From Bacillota bacterium (lineage in GTDB: Bacteria > Bacillota > Clostridia > Acetivibrionales > DTU013): a stretch of DNA of 17,269 nucleotides. Below are positions 7,197 to 14,506 of this stretch, piece by piece. Within the stretch, counting starts at the first letter, position 1. Each line of letters opens with the position of its first letter. The stretch covers positions 1 to 17,269 of the forward strand of contig JAEZLF010000194.1 of NCBI GenBank assembly GCA_023435925.1. The letters run 5' to 3'. The notes beneath the pieces were generated by a model, which did no database searches, was not told the DNA's origin, and saw nothing but the letters and a program-made list of their open reading frames with translations. The translations under genes were made by a program, and so were the position numbers.

Positions 7197-7501
7197 CTCG
7201 CAGAGCGTCTATTTCGCCCCACGGCCGGAGCCCGGGCGACGTCGATGGGACTATATTTTGCATAACGGCCTAGCAGTCACGACGCCGATGAGCTACCGAC
7301 CCGCAGAGCCCTTCTCCCTAGCAGTGCTCGCACCCAGGATGCATGGGCGAGCAGCAGGCTTTGCCTGCGACCAGCCCCAGTGAATCGGTGTGGTGCCTGC
7401 TCGCTCTACTGCTGTTTGTAGTATAAGGTCAAATGACTTTCCCCTCGCACCCTTGCGCTGACTGCTTTGTTATGCGCAGTACCATCCGCATTCCACTCCC
7501 C
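7197..7501 (-). repeat. attC-like repeat, copy 8 (type B, right hairpin lost)
   Basis: The left end is CGCAGAGCGTC (7200-7210), with GAGCGTCT repeated just before it. The left hairpin has arms around ACGGCCGGAGCCCGGG. The left core is CATAACGGCCTAGCAGTCAC (7261-7280). The short interior variant contains the GCAGGC-ttt-GCCTGC palindrome near 7351. The type B block ends CCCTCGCACCCTTGCGC, and the right core is GACTGCTTTGTTATGCGCAG (about 7460-7479). After ACCATCCGCATTCCACTCCC the copy stops without a right hairpin. It abuts a truncated acetyltransferase gene, so its edge was probably lost in the same deletion. Confidence 0.75.
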
Positions 7502-7514
7502 TAAATATTCTTGT

Positions 7515-7625
7515 TTATAGGCACAGCAACAATATATCCTCTGTATATTCTAAATTCCATGGAAGCAGCGGAAGACGATTTGTTTCTAAAATAAGAAGAG
7601 TAACTATACTTGTTTTTGATTTCAT
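7515..7625 (-). pseudogene. Truncated GNAT acetyltransferase (N-terminal remnant)
   Basis: An ATG at 7625 with GAAGGGG upstream opens a 36-codon frame. It contains LETNRLPLLPWNLEYTEDI, which matches the first strand and helix of RimJ/RimL-type GNAT acetyltransferases (usual form LETeRLiLRpwt.eDae). The frame ends at TAA (7517-7515), only a few bases before repeat copy 8, so the acetyl-CoA-binding part is gone. Its start overlaps the TGA of a short frame to the right, which ends ...EYAKQNLLNKKGYI and may be the tail of another lost gene. The assignment rests on a short stretch and is tentative. Confidence 0.4.
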
Positions 7626-7800
7626 ATATACCCCTTCTTATTCAGTAAATTTTGCTTCGCATATTCAAACTCAGTGACTTAACAATATTTTACCATTATG
7701 AACCACGAATTCAATAAAAATCATGTGCTGTGAATAAAAAGAGAAAAGACCCTGAATTCACATTGGCGCGTGCCGCGTTCACTACGAAAAACAACTGTCT

Positions 7801-7899
7801 TCATGCTTGGCAGCTATTTTTCGCATTTTTTAAGGTACTGCAGATCAGGAAGGTGGATTTCCCTTCGCCATTAGCGCCTACCAAGCCGAAACGTTCTCC
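7801..7899 (-). pseudogene. Remnant of an ABC-type ATPase (Walker A only)
   Basis: On the minus strand 7899-7846 reads GERFGLVGANGEGKSTFL, a clear P-loop (Walker A, GxxGxGKST) in the context used by ABC-F and related ABC ATPases. Stop codons lie directly upstream (7908-7913), and the frame ends at TGA (7803-7801) fourteen residues after the motif. No Walker B or signature motif is found nearby. A weak further match to an ATPase tail (a VVHNGKI segment) may lie near 7690-7740. It is a small fossil of a gene otherwise deleted, in a stretch with no intact gene. Confidence 0.55.
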
Positions 7900-7903
7900 T
7901 TTT

Positions 7904-8424
7904 TATTATTTCATATTTCAAATATGTCCTTATAGGGCAATATGGCGTACACTTGGTTCATGTTAAGCATTGTAACAGCTCACCTGGCTCCGCATATAAT
8001 AAATATCAAGGGGACTAAACTGAGCAGGGATGATGTATTGTGAAAACCAACAGAATTAAATGGAGCGAAGAAATGGAAAGAAGATGTATGAAGAGAATCA
8101 TGTACCTACCTGCAAACAATAATTCTGCCATGGCAAAACGATTTGATACTCCCGAGCGCCCGAATGAAAGCCGAAACAATAATGTTACAGCAGATAATTT
8201 ACGTTCCATCGGAGTAGGCGAAATAATGGAGTGCAAATTAATGATCATGTGATACCCATTCATTGAGGTTTTAACATAAGAACTTTAGGCCTGTAAAATA
8301 GACTCTTCTTATGATAATTAGTTTACATAAGAATCCCTATATCACATCTCTTCATAGTATATAGTATGTATGTATTTTTTGAATTGGCTGAAAATTATAC
8401 AAAGAATCGAAAGGAGATTATGAA
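7904..8424. other. Gene-poor stretch upstream of the spore-coat-like gene
   Basis: I see no convincing gene here. Overlapping frames exist on both strands at 8015-8263, but neither has a good ribosome site or a recognisable family. At 8306-8333 an 8-bp stem, TTCTTATG/CATAAGAA with a 12-base loop, could be a terminator or operator. At 8353-8361 CATAGTATA fits the -10 pattern of sporulation sigma factors (CATAnnnTA), but no -35 element is correctly spaced. The promoter of the plus-strand gene that follows should lie in the last 100 bases. Confidence 0.35.
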
Positions 8425-9276
8425 ATGGTTAATTACGGTGACGCAAACGACGTTGATAAGAAAACATGTGATAGAGAAGTAAAGGCCAAAACATTACCCG
8501 AATGCACAAATGTAGGCTTTTGTCCAAGCGGAAGAAGCGGTCCTCTTATCGCAAAAGTACCGGTGGTTTTAGCTGAGCCAAGGATTCAGATTGATGTTGA
8601 GGCTGAAATCAAGCTTGATGAGCCTGCTTTGGAGATAAAGCGCATAAAAAAGAATCTGTTTTTGACCCAATGCAGATTAATCACCATCCGTGATAGAAAG
8701 CAAGAAGATAAGCATAAATTCGGCAAACTTTTCATTAGCGGATTTGTAAGGAAGAATATTGAATTTGCAACAATTGATAATTCGTCCTCAAAAAAAAGCT
8801 GTTTAAGCGGTAATATAAGACATACAACCTGCAACATTCCATTTGAGTGTGTCACACAAATTGATTTCATTAACCCACCTGAAATAAACAGAAGTGGATT
8901 TATTACAGAAGTTGAGACCTTTGCCGAGAAATTCAATTCATGTCACACCTGCGCTCACCCCATATTGGGTCATAACCCCTGCGAAAAAGAGTTTGAAAGC
9001 CTTGAGGAGTTTTCTGAAAAAGTGTTCTGTGAATTGGAATCGGCTCAAATATTTGAGGCTGATATTTTTAAAGATGGTCACCCAATAGTAGATGATTGTT
9101 GCTGTGATTTTTCTTTCCAAACCTTAACCGAAAAAATGGTAATATTCCTTAGACTCAAGCTATTACAAAACCAGCAGGTTAAAATACCGGATTCACACCT
9201 GTCGCCACCTCATCACGATTCAGATAAGTCAGATGATGATGAAGAAAAGCATGAATGCGGTCATTTTAAATGGTAG
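8425..9276 (+). CDS. Spore-coat-like protein with SPOCS/DUF3794-type segment
   Basis: This is the only well-supported plus-strand gene. ATG at 8425 has AAGGAG 8 bases upstream. The 283-residue product has no signal peptide or membrane span. It is rich in cysteine and histidine, including a CCCDF cluster near residue 225, and ends in a His/Asp/Glu-rich tail that could bind metal ions. The stretches IAKVPVVLAEPRIQIDVEAEI and LFISGFVRKNIEF...NIPFECVTQIDF follow the strand pattern of the SPOCS (DUF3794) domain found in clostridial spore-coat proteins such as SipL. If correct, it is made in the mother cell late in sporulation and deposited in the coat. It is followed by a strong symmetrical terminator. 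It is not flanked by repeats, so it is probably resident chromosome, not cassette cargo. Confidence 0.6.
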   Translation: MVNYGDANDVDKKTCDREVKAKTLPECTNVGFCPSGRSGPLIAKVPVVLAEPRIQIDVEAEIKLDEPALEIKRIKKNLFLTQCRLITIRDRKQEDKHKFGKLFISGFVRKNIEFATIDNSSSKKSCLSGNIRHTTCNIPFECVTQIDFINPPEINRSGFITEVETFAEKFNSCHTCAHPILGHNPCEKEFESLEEFSEKVFCELESAQIFEADIFKDGHPIVDDCCCDFSFQTLTEKMVIFLRLKLLQNQQVKIPDSHLSPPHHDSDKSDDDEEKHECGHFKW

Positions 9277-9309
9277 GATGCTGTTAAATGAGTTAAAAAA
9301 GTAACTATT

Positions 9310-9356
9310 GAAGTGAACCCCAAATATTAGTTTGTCTAACATTTGGGGTTCACTTC
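9310..9356. terminator. Bidirectional terminator between convergent genes
   Basis: This is a 21-bp inverted repeat with one mismatch. The left arm starts GAAGTGAACCCCAAAT (9310-9330) and the right arm ends ATTTGGGGTTCACTTC (9336-9356), around a 5-base loop. It lies between the converging spore-coat-like gene and GNAT gene. On the minus strand it is followed by CAATAGTTAC and then a T run; on the plus strand the T run is poor. Confidence 0.75.
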
Positions 9357-9378
9357 ATTCCACTCAACATCTTGGAAA

Positions 9379-9819
9379 TTATCGCTCCCGTTTTAAGTAG
9401 ACCATATCAATAAGCTGTTTCCCATCCTCAAACATCGGATGGTCATAATTGTCCGTGAAAAAGAATTTTATTCGATGTGATTCTGCAAATCCGCATTTCT
9501 GATAAAAGCTGAGCGTAGAAGGAACATCGCCCGTTCCGACAAGCATCGCATTACAATCGGTGTAATGTGAAAAAAGAAAATCTATTAGTCTTTTCCCATA
9601 ACCCTTTCGCTGACAATCAGGCATAACCGCAATGTTCTTAAGCTCATAAATACCATCCGCTTCTTTAGTAACCACGCATTCGGCTTTTACTCCATTATCG
9701 CTCAGAACGAACATTTCGCCACGTTCAAGGTACTTGTCTATCATGCTTTCCTGTTCATCAGCCAATAAAAGCAAGTCGATATATGCTTTCTTATCGTTTG
9801 ATACTTTACTAATATTCAT
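9379..9819 (-). CDS. GNAT-family N-acetyltransferase
   Basis: The 146-residue protein has the GNAT core. Strand beta4 plus motif A reads LKNIAVMPDCQRKGYGKRLI (60-79), with the pyrophosphate-binding loop Q70-R-K-G-Y-G75. Motif B, LSFYQKCGF, is at 103-111. It would transfer an acetyl group from acetyl-CoA to an amine; the acceptor is unknown. ATG at 9819 is preceded by AGGGGTG. Length is normal for a single-domain member. The next feature upstream (to the right) is the tiny repeat derivative at 9892, so this gene may have entered as a cassette whose left partner site was lost. Confidence 0.88.
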   Translation of the reverse strand: MNISKVSNDKKAYIDLLLLADEQESMIDKYLERGEMFVLSDNGVKAECVVTKEADGIYELKNIAVMPDCQRKGYGKRLIDFLFSHYTDCNAMLVGTGDVPSTLSFYQKCGFAESHRIKFFFTDNYDHPMFEDGKQLIDMVYLKRER

Positions 9820-9891
9820 AAGTAGACACCCCTATAAATTCCCTGTTTATATATAATATCACAATACACAGTGCATCTATTATTCGCCCGA

Positions 9892-9932
9892 AGGCCGGAG
9901 GCCCGGGTGACGCCGGTGGAGTCAAGGCCGGA
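9892..9932 (-). repeat. attC-like repeat, copy 9 (41-base mini-copy)
   Basis: This is the smallest derivative. The left hairpin TTCGCCCGAAGGCCGG...CCGGGTGA (9892-9910) is joined through CGCCGGTGGAGTCAAGGCCGG to the last arm of the right hairpin, so both cores, the interior and the first right arm are gone. The junction lies at the shared GG(T/C)GGAG text, compatible with deletion between short direct matches. It is the only repeat trace between 7501 and 11900. Confidence 0.75.
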
Positions 9933-9965
9933 TTTCATTTTTCTTCATCATCATTCAATACATAT

Positions 9966-10035
9966 AAAAGAGTGAAGTTACGCTGTATCACCTGTTGAAC
10001 GAGTGGTACAGCATAACTTTTTATTATACTCTTTT
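9966..10035. terminator. Symmetrical terminator after the radical SAM gene
   Basis: The inner stem AAGTTACGCTGTATCAC (9975-9991) pairs with GTGGTACAGCATAACTT (10003-10019) with only G-T type differences. An outer AAAAGAGT/ACTCTTTT pairing (9966-9973, 10028-10035) extends it. T runs follow on both strands. It lies just after the radical SAM stop codon at 10046. Confidence 0.7.
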
Positions 10036-10045
10036 AATTGAAAGT

Positions 10046-10993
10046 TCACACTTTAAATTCAGATAGTATCTTCCTACATACCGAGCAAGAAGAATAACAA
10101 TCACTTGTGTCAATGATCTTTCCATGCTGTTTTGCAAATAACATAAGTGCATTAACACCCCCATCTATCAAAGTATTCATCATGTCATTACTGAATGGAT
10201 CGTAGTTATCAACTATATTGTCAATATTGCTTTCGTATATATTCCCTATTTTAAATTCACAGATTGCTACATCGCCATTTGGCTCTATTGACAAGGATCG
10301 TATGTTATCGAGTCGGTCTGTATACGGTGTTTCTCCACACTTGGCAGACAAATTAATTCTTTCGGGCAATTCAAAAAATTCTCTCAAATACTTAACTGCA
10401 TTACCGGCAGGGAAGATATCATTGCCGTTTGTTGCCCCAATCCCTAAACCAGAAAATGACTTTAAAATATCCCATGTTATCTCATTATAAGCATTTTGAT
10501 GCGATGAATTGATTAGCCAAGCAGGTTGTAAGTAAACATTTTGAAATTCACACCTAATGAGCTCTTCCACAAATAGTCGAACAATTTCCAAAGGAATCCG
10601 TTCTTGATGAAAAGCATCAACAGATAACAAAATTTCATTTATACCGGACTGACATATTTTCTTTGCTATCTCCCGAATTGCCTGAGGATTTTTCGAGAAA
10701 TAGCCGTTCGTTATCAGTTGCCGCTTTTCGATGCCACATTGTTTGGCTATTTTGTGAATTGAGCATGTTGTTTCGGCATAAAGTAACGGTTCCCCGCCAA
10801 ACGTCATTAATGACTCAACCGGAAACCTCGTAGACAGTTTTTTTATCGCATCAATTGCTTTCTCCAAATTAACGCATTTATCATTGTTCTCGTTCAACCT
10901 TGAACCAACAGAACAATGCTTGCATTTGCCGGTACATTGTAAAGTAACGATAAATTCTATTCTATTAATATTCATATACGGACTTGTTTTCAT
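10046..10993 (-). CDS. Radical SAM protein with C-terminal SPASM-like cysteines
   Basis: The 315-residue protein has the [4Fe-4S] motif C20-TGK-C24-KH-C27 and the SAM-binding TFGGEPLLY (64-72). LITNGYFSKN and EILLSVDAF are further strands of the partial TIM barrel. The C-terminal region has CGETPYTDR and IEPNGDVAICEFKIGNI, as in SPASM/twitch domains, and a final C299-x3-C303-x2-C306. Such proteins bind auxiliary iron-sulfur clusters and often modify peptides or proteins. Reductive cleavage of S-adenosylmethionine starts the reaction. No precursor peptide is obvious next to it, so the substrate is unknown. ATG at 10993 has GAGGTAG upstream. A 220-base leader with a nested inverted repeat precedes it. 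Confidence 0.85.
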   Translation of the reverse strand: MKTSPYMNINRIEFIVTLQCTGKCKHCSVGSRLNENNDKCVNLEKAIDAIKKLSTRFPVESLMTFGGEPLLYAETTCSIHKIAKQCGIEKRQLITNGYFSKNPQAIREIAKKICQSGINEILLSVDAFHQERIPLEIVRLFVEELIRCEFQNVYLQPAWLINSSHQNAYNEITWDILKSFSGLGIGATNGNDIFPAGNAVKYLREFFELPERINLSAKCGETPYTDRLDNIRSLSIEPNGDVAICEFKIGNIYESNIDNIVDNYDPFSNDMMNTLIDGGVNALMLFAKQHGKIIDTSDCYSSCSVCRKILSEFKV

Positions 10994-11053
10994 AACTAAC
11001 TACCTCTTTCATGTTTTTTTATTTTACGCAAACTTGCTAATTAAATCATGAAA

Positions 11054-11131
11054 TCGGTACAGTTCACAGCGTGATAACAGACGTTAGGTTTATCTCGGCA
11101 CAGAGTGTTATCAGTTTTGCAGCTGTACCGA
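11054..11131. repeat. Nested inverted repeat upstream of the radical SAM gene
   Basis: The outer arms are TCGGTACAG (11054-11062) and CTGTACCGA (11123-11131). The inner arms are GATAACA (11073-11079) and TGTTATC (11106-11112). Both pairs match perfectly. It lies within the gene-free 10994-11217 interval, in the presumed leader of the radical SAM gene. It could be a structured leader RNA, an operator, or a much shorter relative of a recombination site, since GTTATC and GATAAC resemble attC core ends. I cannot choose among these. Confidence 0.5.
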
Positions 11132-11217
11132 GTTTCTACCTCGAATAAAACACCACATAAAGTTATGCATTATGCGAATTCTCCTCTCGTTCAATGAATA
11201 ATTTGTTTTCGCTATTT

Positions 11218-11431
11218 CTAATGAATCTCTTCTCCATTCTCGTTTAGGAGCTTTATACCTAATTCAGTAGTTGTATCTGAGTAAAAACAACTTGTACTTT
11301 TTGAAGGGGGACATTCTCAACATTATATTTCAATCTTTGATAACGTTCTTTTGTCATTCTTTTCAGACAACAGTTTTATATTTTCTCCCGCTTCCACAAC
11401 TACACAAATCGTTATCAGATTTTCCTTGCAT
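11218..11431 (-). pseudogene. SEC-C motif gene broken by frameshifts
   Basis: A perfect AAGGAGG (11444-11438) precedes ATG at 11431. The frame reads MQGKSDNDLCSCGSGRKYKT and stops at 11363. This is the SEC-C zinc motif (CxCGSGxKYKxCC) cut off just before its last two cysteines. In the next frame the sequence continues at once with CCLKRMTKERYQRLKYNVEN... to a stop at 11259, which restores the motif. One missing base near 11372 explains this. A second frame change would extend the reading to 11218 (...TTTELGIKLLNENGEEIH). SEC-C motifs bind zinc and occur in SecA and in many small proteins. It lies between the VOC gene and the radical SAM gene on the same strand. Confidence 0.65.
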
Positions 11432-11452
11432 AGGCGACCTCCTTATATCAAT

Positions 11453-11472
11453 CCGCCCCATGGATGGGGGCG
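11453..11472. terminator. Short GC-rich palindrome after the VOC gene
   Basis: CCGCCCCAT (11453-11461) pairs with ATGGGGGCG (11464-11472) across a 2-base centre. It lies between the VOC stop and the broken SEC-C gene. There is no T run on the minus strand, so a terminator role is weakly supported. Confidence 0.3.
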
Positions 11473-11491
11473 TTGCGGGGTATAGGCATAC

Positions 11492-11872
11492 TTAAATAGC
11501 TATCCACCAAAACACACCGAACCTGTCAATCAAATTAGAACAGTAAGGATTCCAATCACACGGCCCCAACGGATCTATCACAGTACCACCATCACGTAAT
11601 ACGTCATATGCATTGCGTACTACCTCTTCACTGCCCATATCGTATGCATTGAATGCCATAGTTTGCCACACACTTTTTTTGCTGACATCGCAATTATCTG
11701 GTGCCTCGCTGACAGCCATAAACAACTGCCCTTTAACCGATAATTCGCAGTGCTCATATGTGTTTTTTTCTTTATCTTTGATCTGAAAACTGATTTCTGC
11801 GCCAAAAGCTTTACAATACATTTCAACAGCTTCAACGCTGCCTCTGACATATACCTGCGGACCAATTTTCAT
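11492..11872 (-). CDS. VOC-superfamily (PhnB/glyoxalase-like) protein
   Basis: The 126-residue protein has the fold pattern of PhnB-type VOC proteins: PQVYVRGSVEAVEMYCKAFGAEI at the start, ELSVKGQLFMAVSEA mid-chain, and a C-terminal DPLGPCDWNPYCSNLIDRFGVFWWI that matches the 'fgdr.G..Wgv.DrfGv.W.i' ending. Relatives include glyoxalases, drug-binding resistance proteins and uncharacterised members; they usually act as dimers, some with a metal. The function here is unknown. ATG at 11872 follows GAGAGG with about 8 bases of spacing. The length is typical. Repeat copy 10 lies just upstream. Confidence 0.85.
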   Translation of the reverse strand: MKIGPQVYVRGSVEAVEMYCKAFGAEISFQIKDKEKNTYEHCELSVKGQLFMAVSEAPDNCDVSKKSVWQTMAFNAYDMGSEEVVRNAYDVLRDGGTVIDPLGPCDWNPYCSNLIDRFGVFWWIAI

Positions 11873-11906
11873 GACATATTCCTCTCTTTCTCATGTATTA
11901 ATAATT

Positions 11907-12302
11907 ATATAACGCGTTATCAACAAGTACTCGAAGCGTCACTTTTCGCAGAATGTTTATTTCGCTCGACGGTCGGAGGTCCGGGCGACGTCGTTGGAGG
12001 GAATTTCGCCTAACGTTCCGCATTCGCGACGCCGATGAGCGGTAAAGCCTCTGGATGAGCCGCGCCAAGTTTGTCAAGGGCAAGCCCGCCCGGCGCGGGC
12101 GGTGCTCCGTCACCCAAGATGCATGGGCGAGCAGTGTAACGAAGCGGAACGACCAGCCCCAGCGAATCGGTGTGGTGTCAGCACATTCTTCTGCTGTCAA
12201 TGGTATAAAGCCATATGCCTTTCCCCTGACGCCCTTGCGCCGACTGATTTGTTATGTGAAGTATCGCTCATCCTCCGGCCGCTCGGCGGTGTCAAGGCCG
12301 GA
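11907..12302 (-). repeat. attC-like repeat, copy 10 (full, type B)
   Basis: The left end contains a perfect palindrome ATAACGCGTTAT (11909-11920), then extra sequence before TTCGCAGAATG. The left hairpin is TCGCTCG...CGGGCGA around ACGGTCGGAGGTC (about 11961-11988). The left core reads GCCTAACGTT (12008-12017), whose GCCTAAC exactly fits the RYYYAAC consensus of attC R''. The long interior variant and type B block follow. The right core is GCCGACTGATTTGTTATGTG (12239-12258), and the long right hairpin ends GTGTCAAGGCCGGA. Confidence 0.8.
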
Positions 12303-12322
12303 TTACCTTATCCCAAAAGAGT

Positions 12323-13057
12323 TTATTTCTTATTTCCTCTGTATACTGCCGTTTTTAACTCATTTATATATTCTTGTTGACATGGCATATCAGTTTCCAT
12401 AGCTTGCTGCACAGCAAGCTCGATATCATATGGAACTCTTACGAGTGATATATTTACCGGTGATTGTTCAAGATCTCCATATTCACCTTCTATTATTGCA
12501 TAAGAAGCTTGCGGTATATCCAGTGAATTCCCTACGCTACCCGTATTAAACAATACTTTGCCGCGAAAATTATCAATATATGCTTTATGAATATCCCCAT
12601 AACCTACAATATCCGCGCTTTTATCGAGAGTTTTTGTTGGCATAAAAAGCTTATAACGTTCATCTTCTGGAGTTGATAAATGAACTCTAAAAAACAAATC
12701 ATTTGGACATGCATGGCATAATCGAATCAATCTTCCACTTAGATAAAACTCTTTATAAATAGGGAGCTCTTTCAGATATCTGAGCCTTTCTATCCCCATT
12801 TTATTGTTATGCCATTGCATCATACCAGAATATTCTCCTTCAATCCCATCAGTAATAAAGTGATCCCAATTGCCCTTTATTACAAAGTCACATTGATTTC
12901 GAATCATGTCAACTGCTTCGGCAGAACTTGGCCCTTTTCCAGCTAAATCTCCCAGACAATAAATCCTATTTACCTTTCGTGTTTTGATATCACTCAGAAC
13001 CGCTTCTAAAGCTGGAATATTACCGTGTATGTCCGATATAATTGCAATCTTATCCAA
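12323..13057 (-). CDS. Calcineurin-like metallophosphoesterase
   Basis: The start is a TTG at 13057 with AAAGGAG upstream. The 244-residue protein has the YfcE/MJ0936-type motifs: D9-I-H11-G-N, GDLAGKGP (36-43, metal-bridging Asp37) and GNWDH (62-66). A later LCHACP supplies a metal-ligand His. The last motif, normally GHTH, reads GDIHKAY, so its first histidine is Asp. Enzymes of this group are dinuclear metal phosphodiesterases or phosphatases of the cytosol; the substrate is not predictable. The gene is intact, of normal length, and stops about 20 bases from copy 10. It forms a single-gene unit between copies 10 and 11. Confidence 0.87.
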   Translation of the reverse strand: MDKIAIISDIHGNIPALEAVLSDIKTRKVNRIYCLGDLAGKGPSSAEAVDMIRNQCDFVIKGNWDHFITDGIEGEYSGMMQWHNNKMGIERLRYLKELPIYKEFYLSGRLIRLCHACPNDLFFRVHLSTPEDERYKLFMPTKTLDKSADIVGYGDIHKAYIDNFRGKVLFNTGSVGNSLDIPQASYAIIEGEYGDLEQSPVNISLVRVPYDIELAVQQAMETDMPCQQEYINELKTAVYRGNKK

Positions 13058-13111
13058 AATAAATTTTCTCCTTTTTATAGAAATTACATAATGTTTAGAA
13101 GACTAGTATAA

Positions 13112-13486
13112 CAATAACGCAGAGCCCCAATATAATTCGCCCGACGGCGGAGCCCGGGCGACGTCCGATGATTGATACTTCATCTTATGGCCTAGCAGTC
13201 ACGTCGCCGATGAGCAGTAAAGCCTCTAGCTGAGCCGCATCAAGTCAGTCAATGGCATGCCTGCCCGGCTAAGATAGAGGCGGGAGGTGCTCCGTCACCC
13301 GGGATGCATGGGCGAGCAATGTAGCGAAGCGGAACGACCAGCCGCTCTGCGAATCGGTGTGGTGCACTGCTCGCGATACTGCATGTCAATGGCATAAGGC
13401 CGGATGTCATCCCCCGGCATGCGCCGACTGATTTGTTATGTGATGTACCGCCCATTCCCCGGCCTAACGGCGGAGTCAAGGCCGGG
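13112..13486 (-). repeat. attC-like repeat, copy 11 (full, type B)
   Basis: The left end is AATAACGCAGAGCCCC. The left hairpin is TCGCCCG...CCCGGGCGA (about 13137-13161). The left core is weakened to ATCTTATGGCCTAGCAGTCACG. The interior is the long variant with GCCTCTA (13221-13227) and TAGAGGC (13275-13281) as a wide inverted pair. The type B block follows, then right core GCCGACTGATTTGTTATGTG (13423-13442). The right hairpin is CCCCGGCCTAACGGCGGAGT...GGCCGGG, whose outer pair has changed on both arms compared with copy 2. Confidence 0.8.
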
Positions 13487-13499
13487 TTTATTTGGTCTA

Positions 13500-14102
13500 C
13501 TATGTACCTAATGTATAGTTGAATTTATCTATCCTCCATTCATTTCTAACTCTATCAAACTCTATCTCAATAATTCCGCACATATCTACTTTAAATAGCT
13601 TCCTTCTATAAACTGGTATGTCGAGTAAAGTGCACATAAGTAGCCGCATGTATCCCTCATGGCTAACTAATAGAATATCTCCATCATTTGTAATAAGTTC
13701 CTCAATCAAGTGCTTCTGTCTAGCCTTTACCTCTTCACCAGTTTCTCCTCCAGGAAATCTTACATCCTTTTCACCTTTTGAAAAATCCGACCAAAACTCC
13801 GGATACTTCTCCTTTATTTCTTCCTCGCACAAAGATTCGATAATTCCATTATCAATCTCATTAAGCCTTTTATCTTTATATACTCGCGTATTCTTATCTC
13901 TAACTATATATTGAGCTGTTTGAATCGTTCGTAAATATTCACTTGTAATAACACTCATAATAGGCCTGTATCTAAAATATTCAGCTAGTCTTTTTGCTTT
14001 TTGTATACCCTCTTCACTTAGTGGTGGATCTTGATGACGTAAAGCGATATTATAAAAATCACCATCCTCTTTATCACCATGTCGAACTATGAAAAACTTC
14101 AT
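13500..14102 (-). CDS. Histidine phosphatase (phosphoglycerate mutase-like) family protein
   Basis: I chose the ATG at 14102, with GAGG upstream; the in-frame extension to 14195 runs into repeat DNA. The 200-residue protein has the branch 1 active site: VRHGD with Arg7 and the phospho-acceptor His8, SEYLRTIQTA with Arg58, the acid-base Glu83 region (LNEIDNG), GGETGEEV (118-125), and SHEGYMRLL with His148. Members remove phosphate from sugars, nucleotides or proteins, or shift it between positions. The substrate here is unknown. It is a single-gene unit between copies 11 and 12 and appears intact. Confidence 0.87.
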   Translation of the reverse strand: MKFFIVRHGDKEDGDFYNIALRHQDPPLSEEGIQKAKRLAEYFRYRPIMSVITSEYLRTIQTAQYIVRDKNTRVYKDKRLNEIDNGIIESLCEEEIKEKYPEFWSDFSKGEKDVRFPGGETGEEVKARQKHLIEELITNDGDILLVSHEGYMRLLMCTLLDIPVYRRKLFKVDMCGIIEIEFDRVRNEWRIDKFNYTLGT

Positions 14103-14149
14103 TTGCTCAAACCTCACTTTTCCATGGGCATACACCAAACATTTTATAT

Positions 14150-14504
14150 ATTTGCCCGGCGGCCGGAGGCCCGGGTAACATGGGCGATATGTCATCTAAC
14201 GGCCTAGCAATCGCGACGTCGATGAGCAGTAAAGCCTCTAGCTGAGCCGCGCCAAATCTATCAGGGGCGAGCCTGCCAGACGAAGATAGAGGTGGGCGGT
14301 GCTCCGTCACCCGGGATGCATGGGCGAGCAATGTAGTGAAGCGGAACGACCAGCCACTCTGCGAATCGGTGTGGTGCCTGCCCGCTCTACTACTGTCAAT
14401 GGTATAAGGCTTGATGACTTTCCCCTGGCACCCTTGCGCCGACTGCATTGTTATGTGAAGTATAGCACATGGGCCCGATACTCGGAGCAGCCACGGATGG
14501 CTGC
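14150..14504 (-). repeat. attC-like repeat, copy 12 (full, type B)
   Basis: The left hairpin TTTGCCCG (14150-14157) pairs with CGGGTAA (14172-14178), another stem with paired changes. The left core is CATCTAACGGCCTAGCAATC (14193-14212), where ATCTAAC fits RYYYAAC. The long interior carries GCCTCTA...TAGAGGT. The type B block follows, and the right core is GACTGCATTGTTATGTGAAG (14441-14460). The right hairpin is the short kind, GCAGCC-acggat-GGCTGC (14487-14504). The toxin gene's stop is three bases away. Confidence 0.8.
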
Positions 14505-14506
14505 CC

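Noticed and set aside
7730..7966. Plus-strand frame of 78 codons containing RKVDFPSPLAPTKPKRSP.
   Set aside because: This is the familiar antisense translation of an ABC Walker A motif. The real signal is the P-loop fossil on the minus strand at 7801-7899.
8015..8263. Overlapping frames of 82 codons (minus) and 70 codons (plus).
   Set aside because: Neither has a convincing ribosome binding site, domain or codon pattern, and they oppose each other. I left the stretch as unassigned.
8353..8361. CATAGTATA as a sigma-K or sigma-E dependent promoter of the spore-coat-like gene.
   Set aside because: The -10 pattern fits, but no -35 element is at the right distance. Noted only as a possibility.
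10218..10490. Plus-strand frame of 90 codons.
   Set aside because: It is antisense to the radical SAM gene, which has clear motifs on the minus strand.
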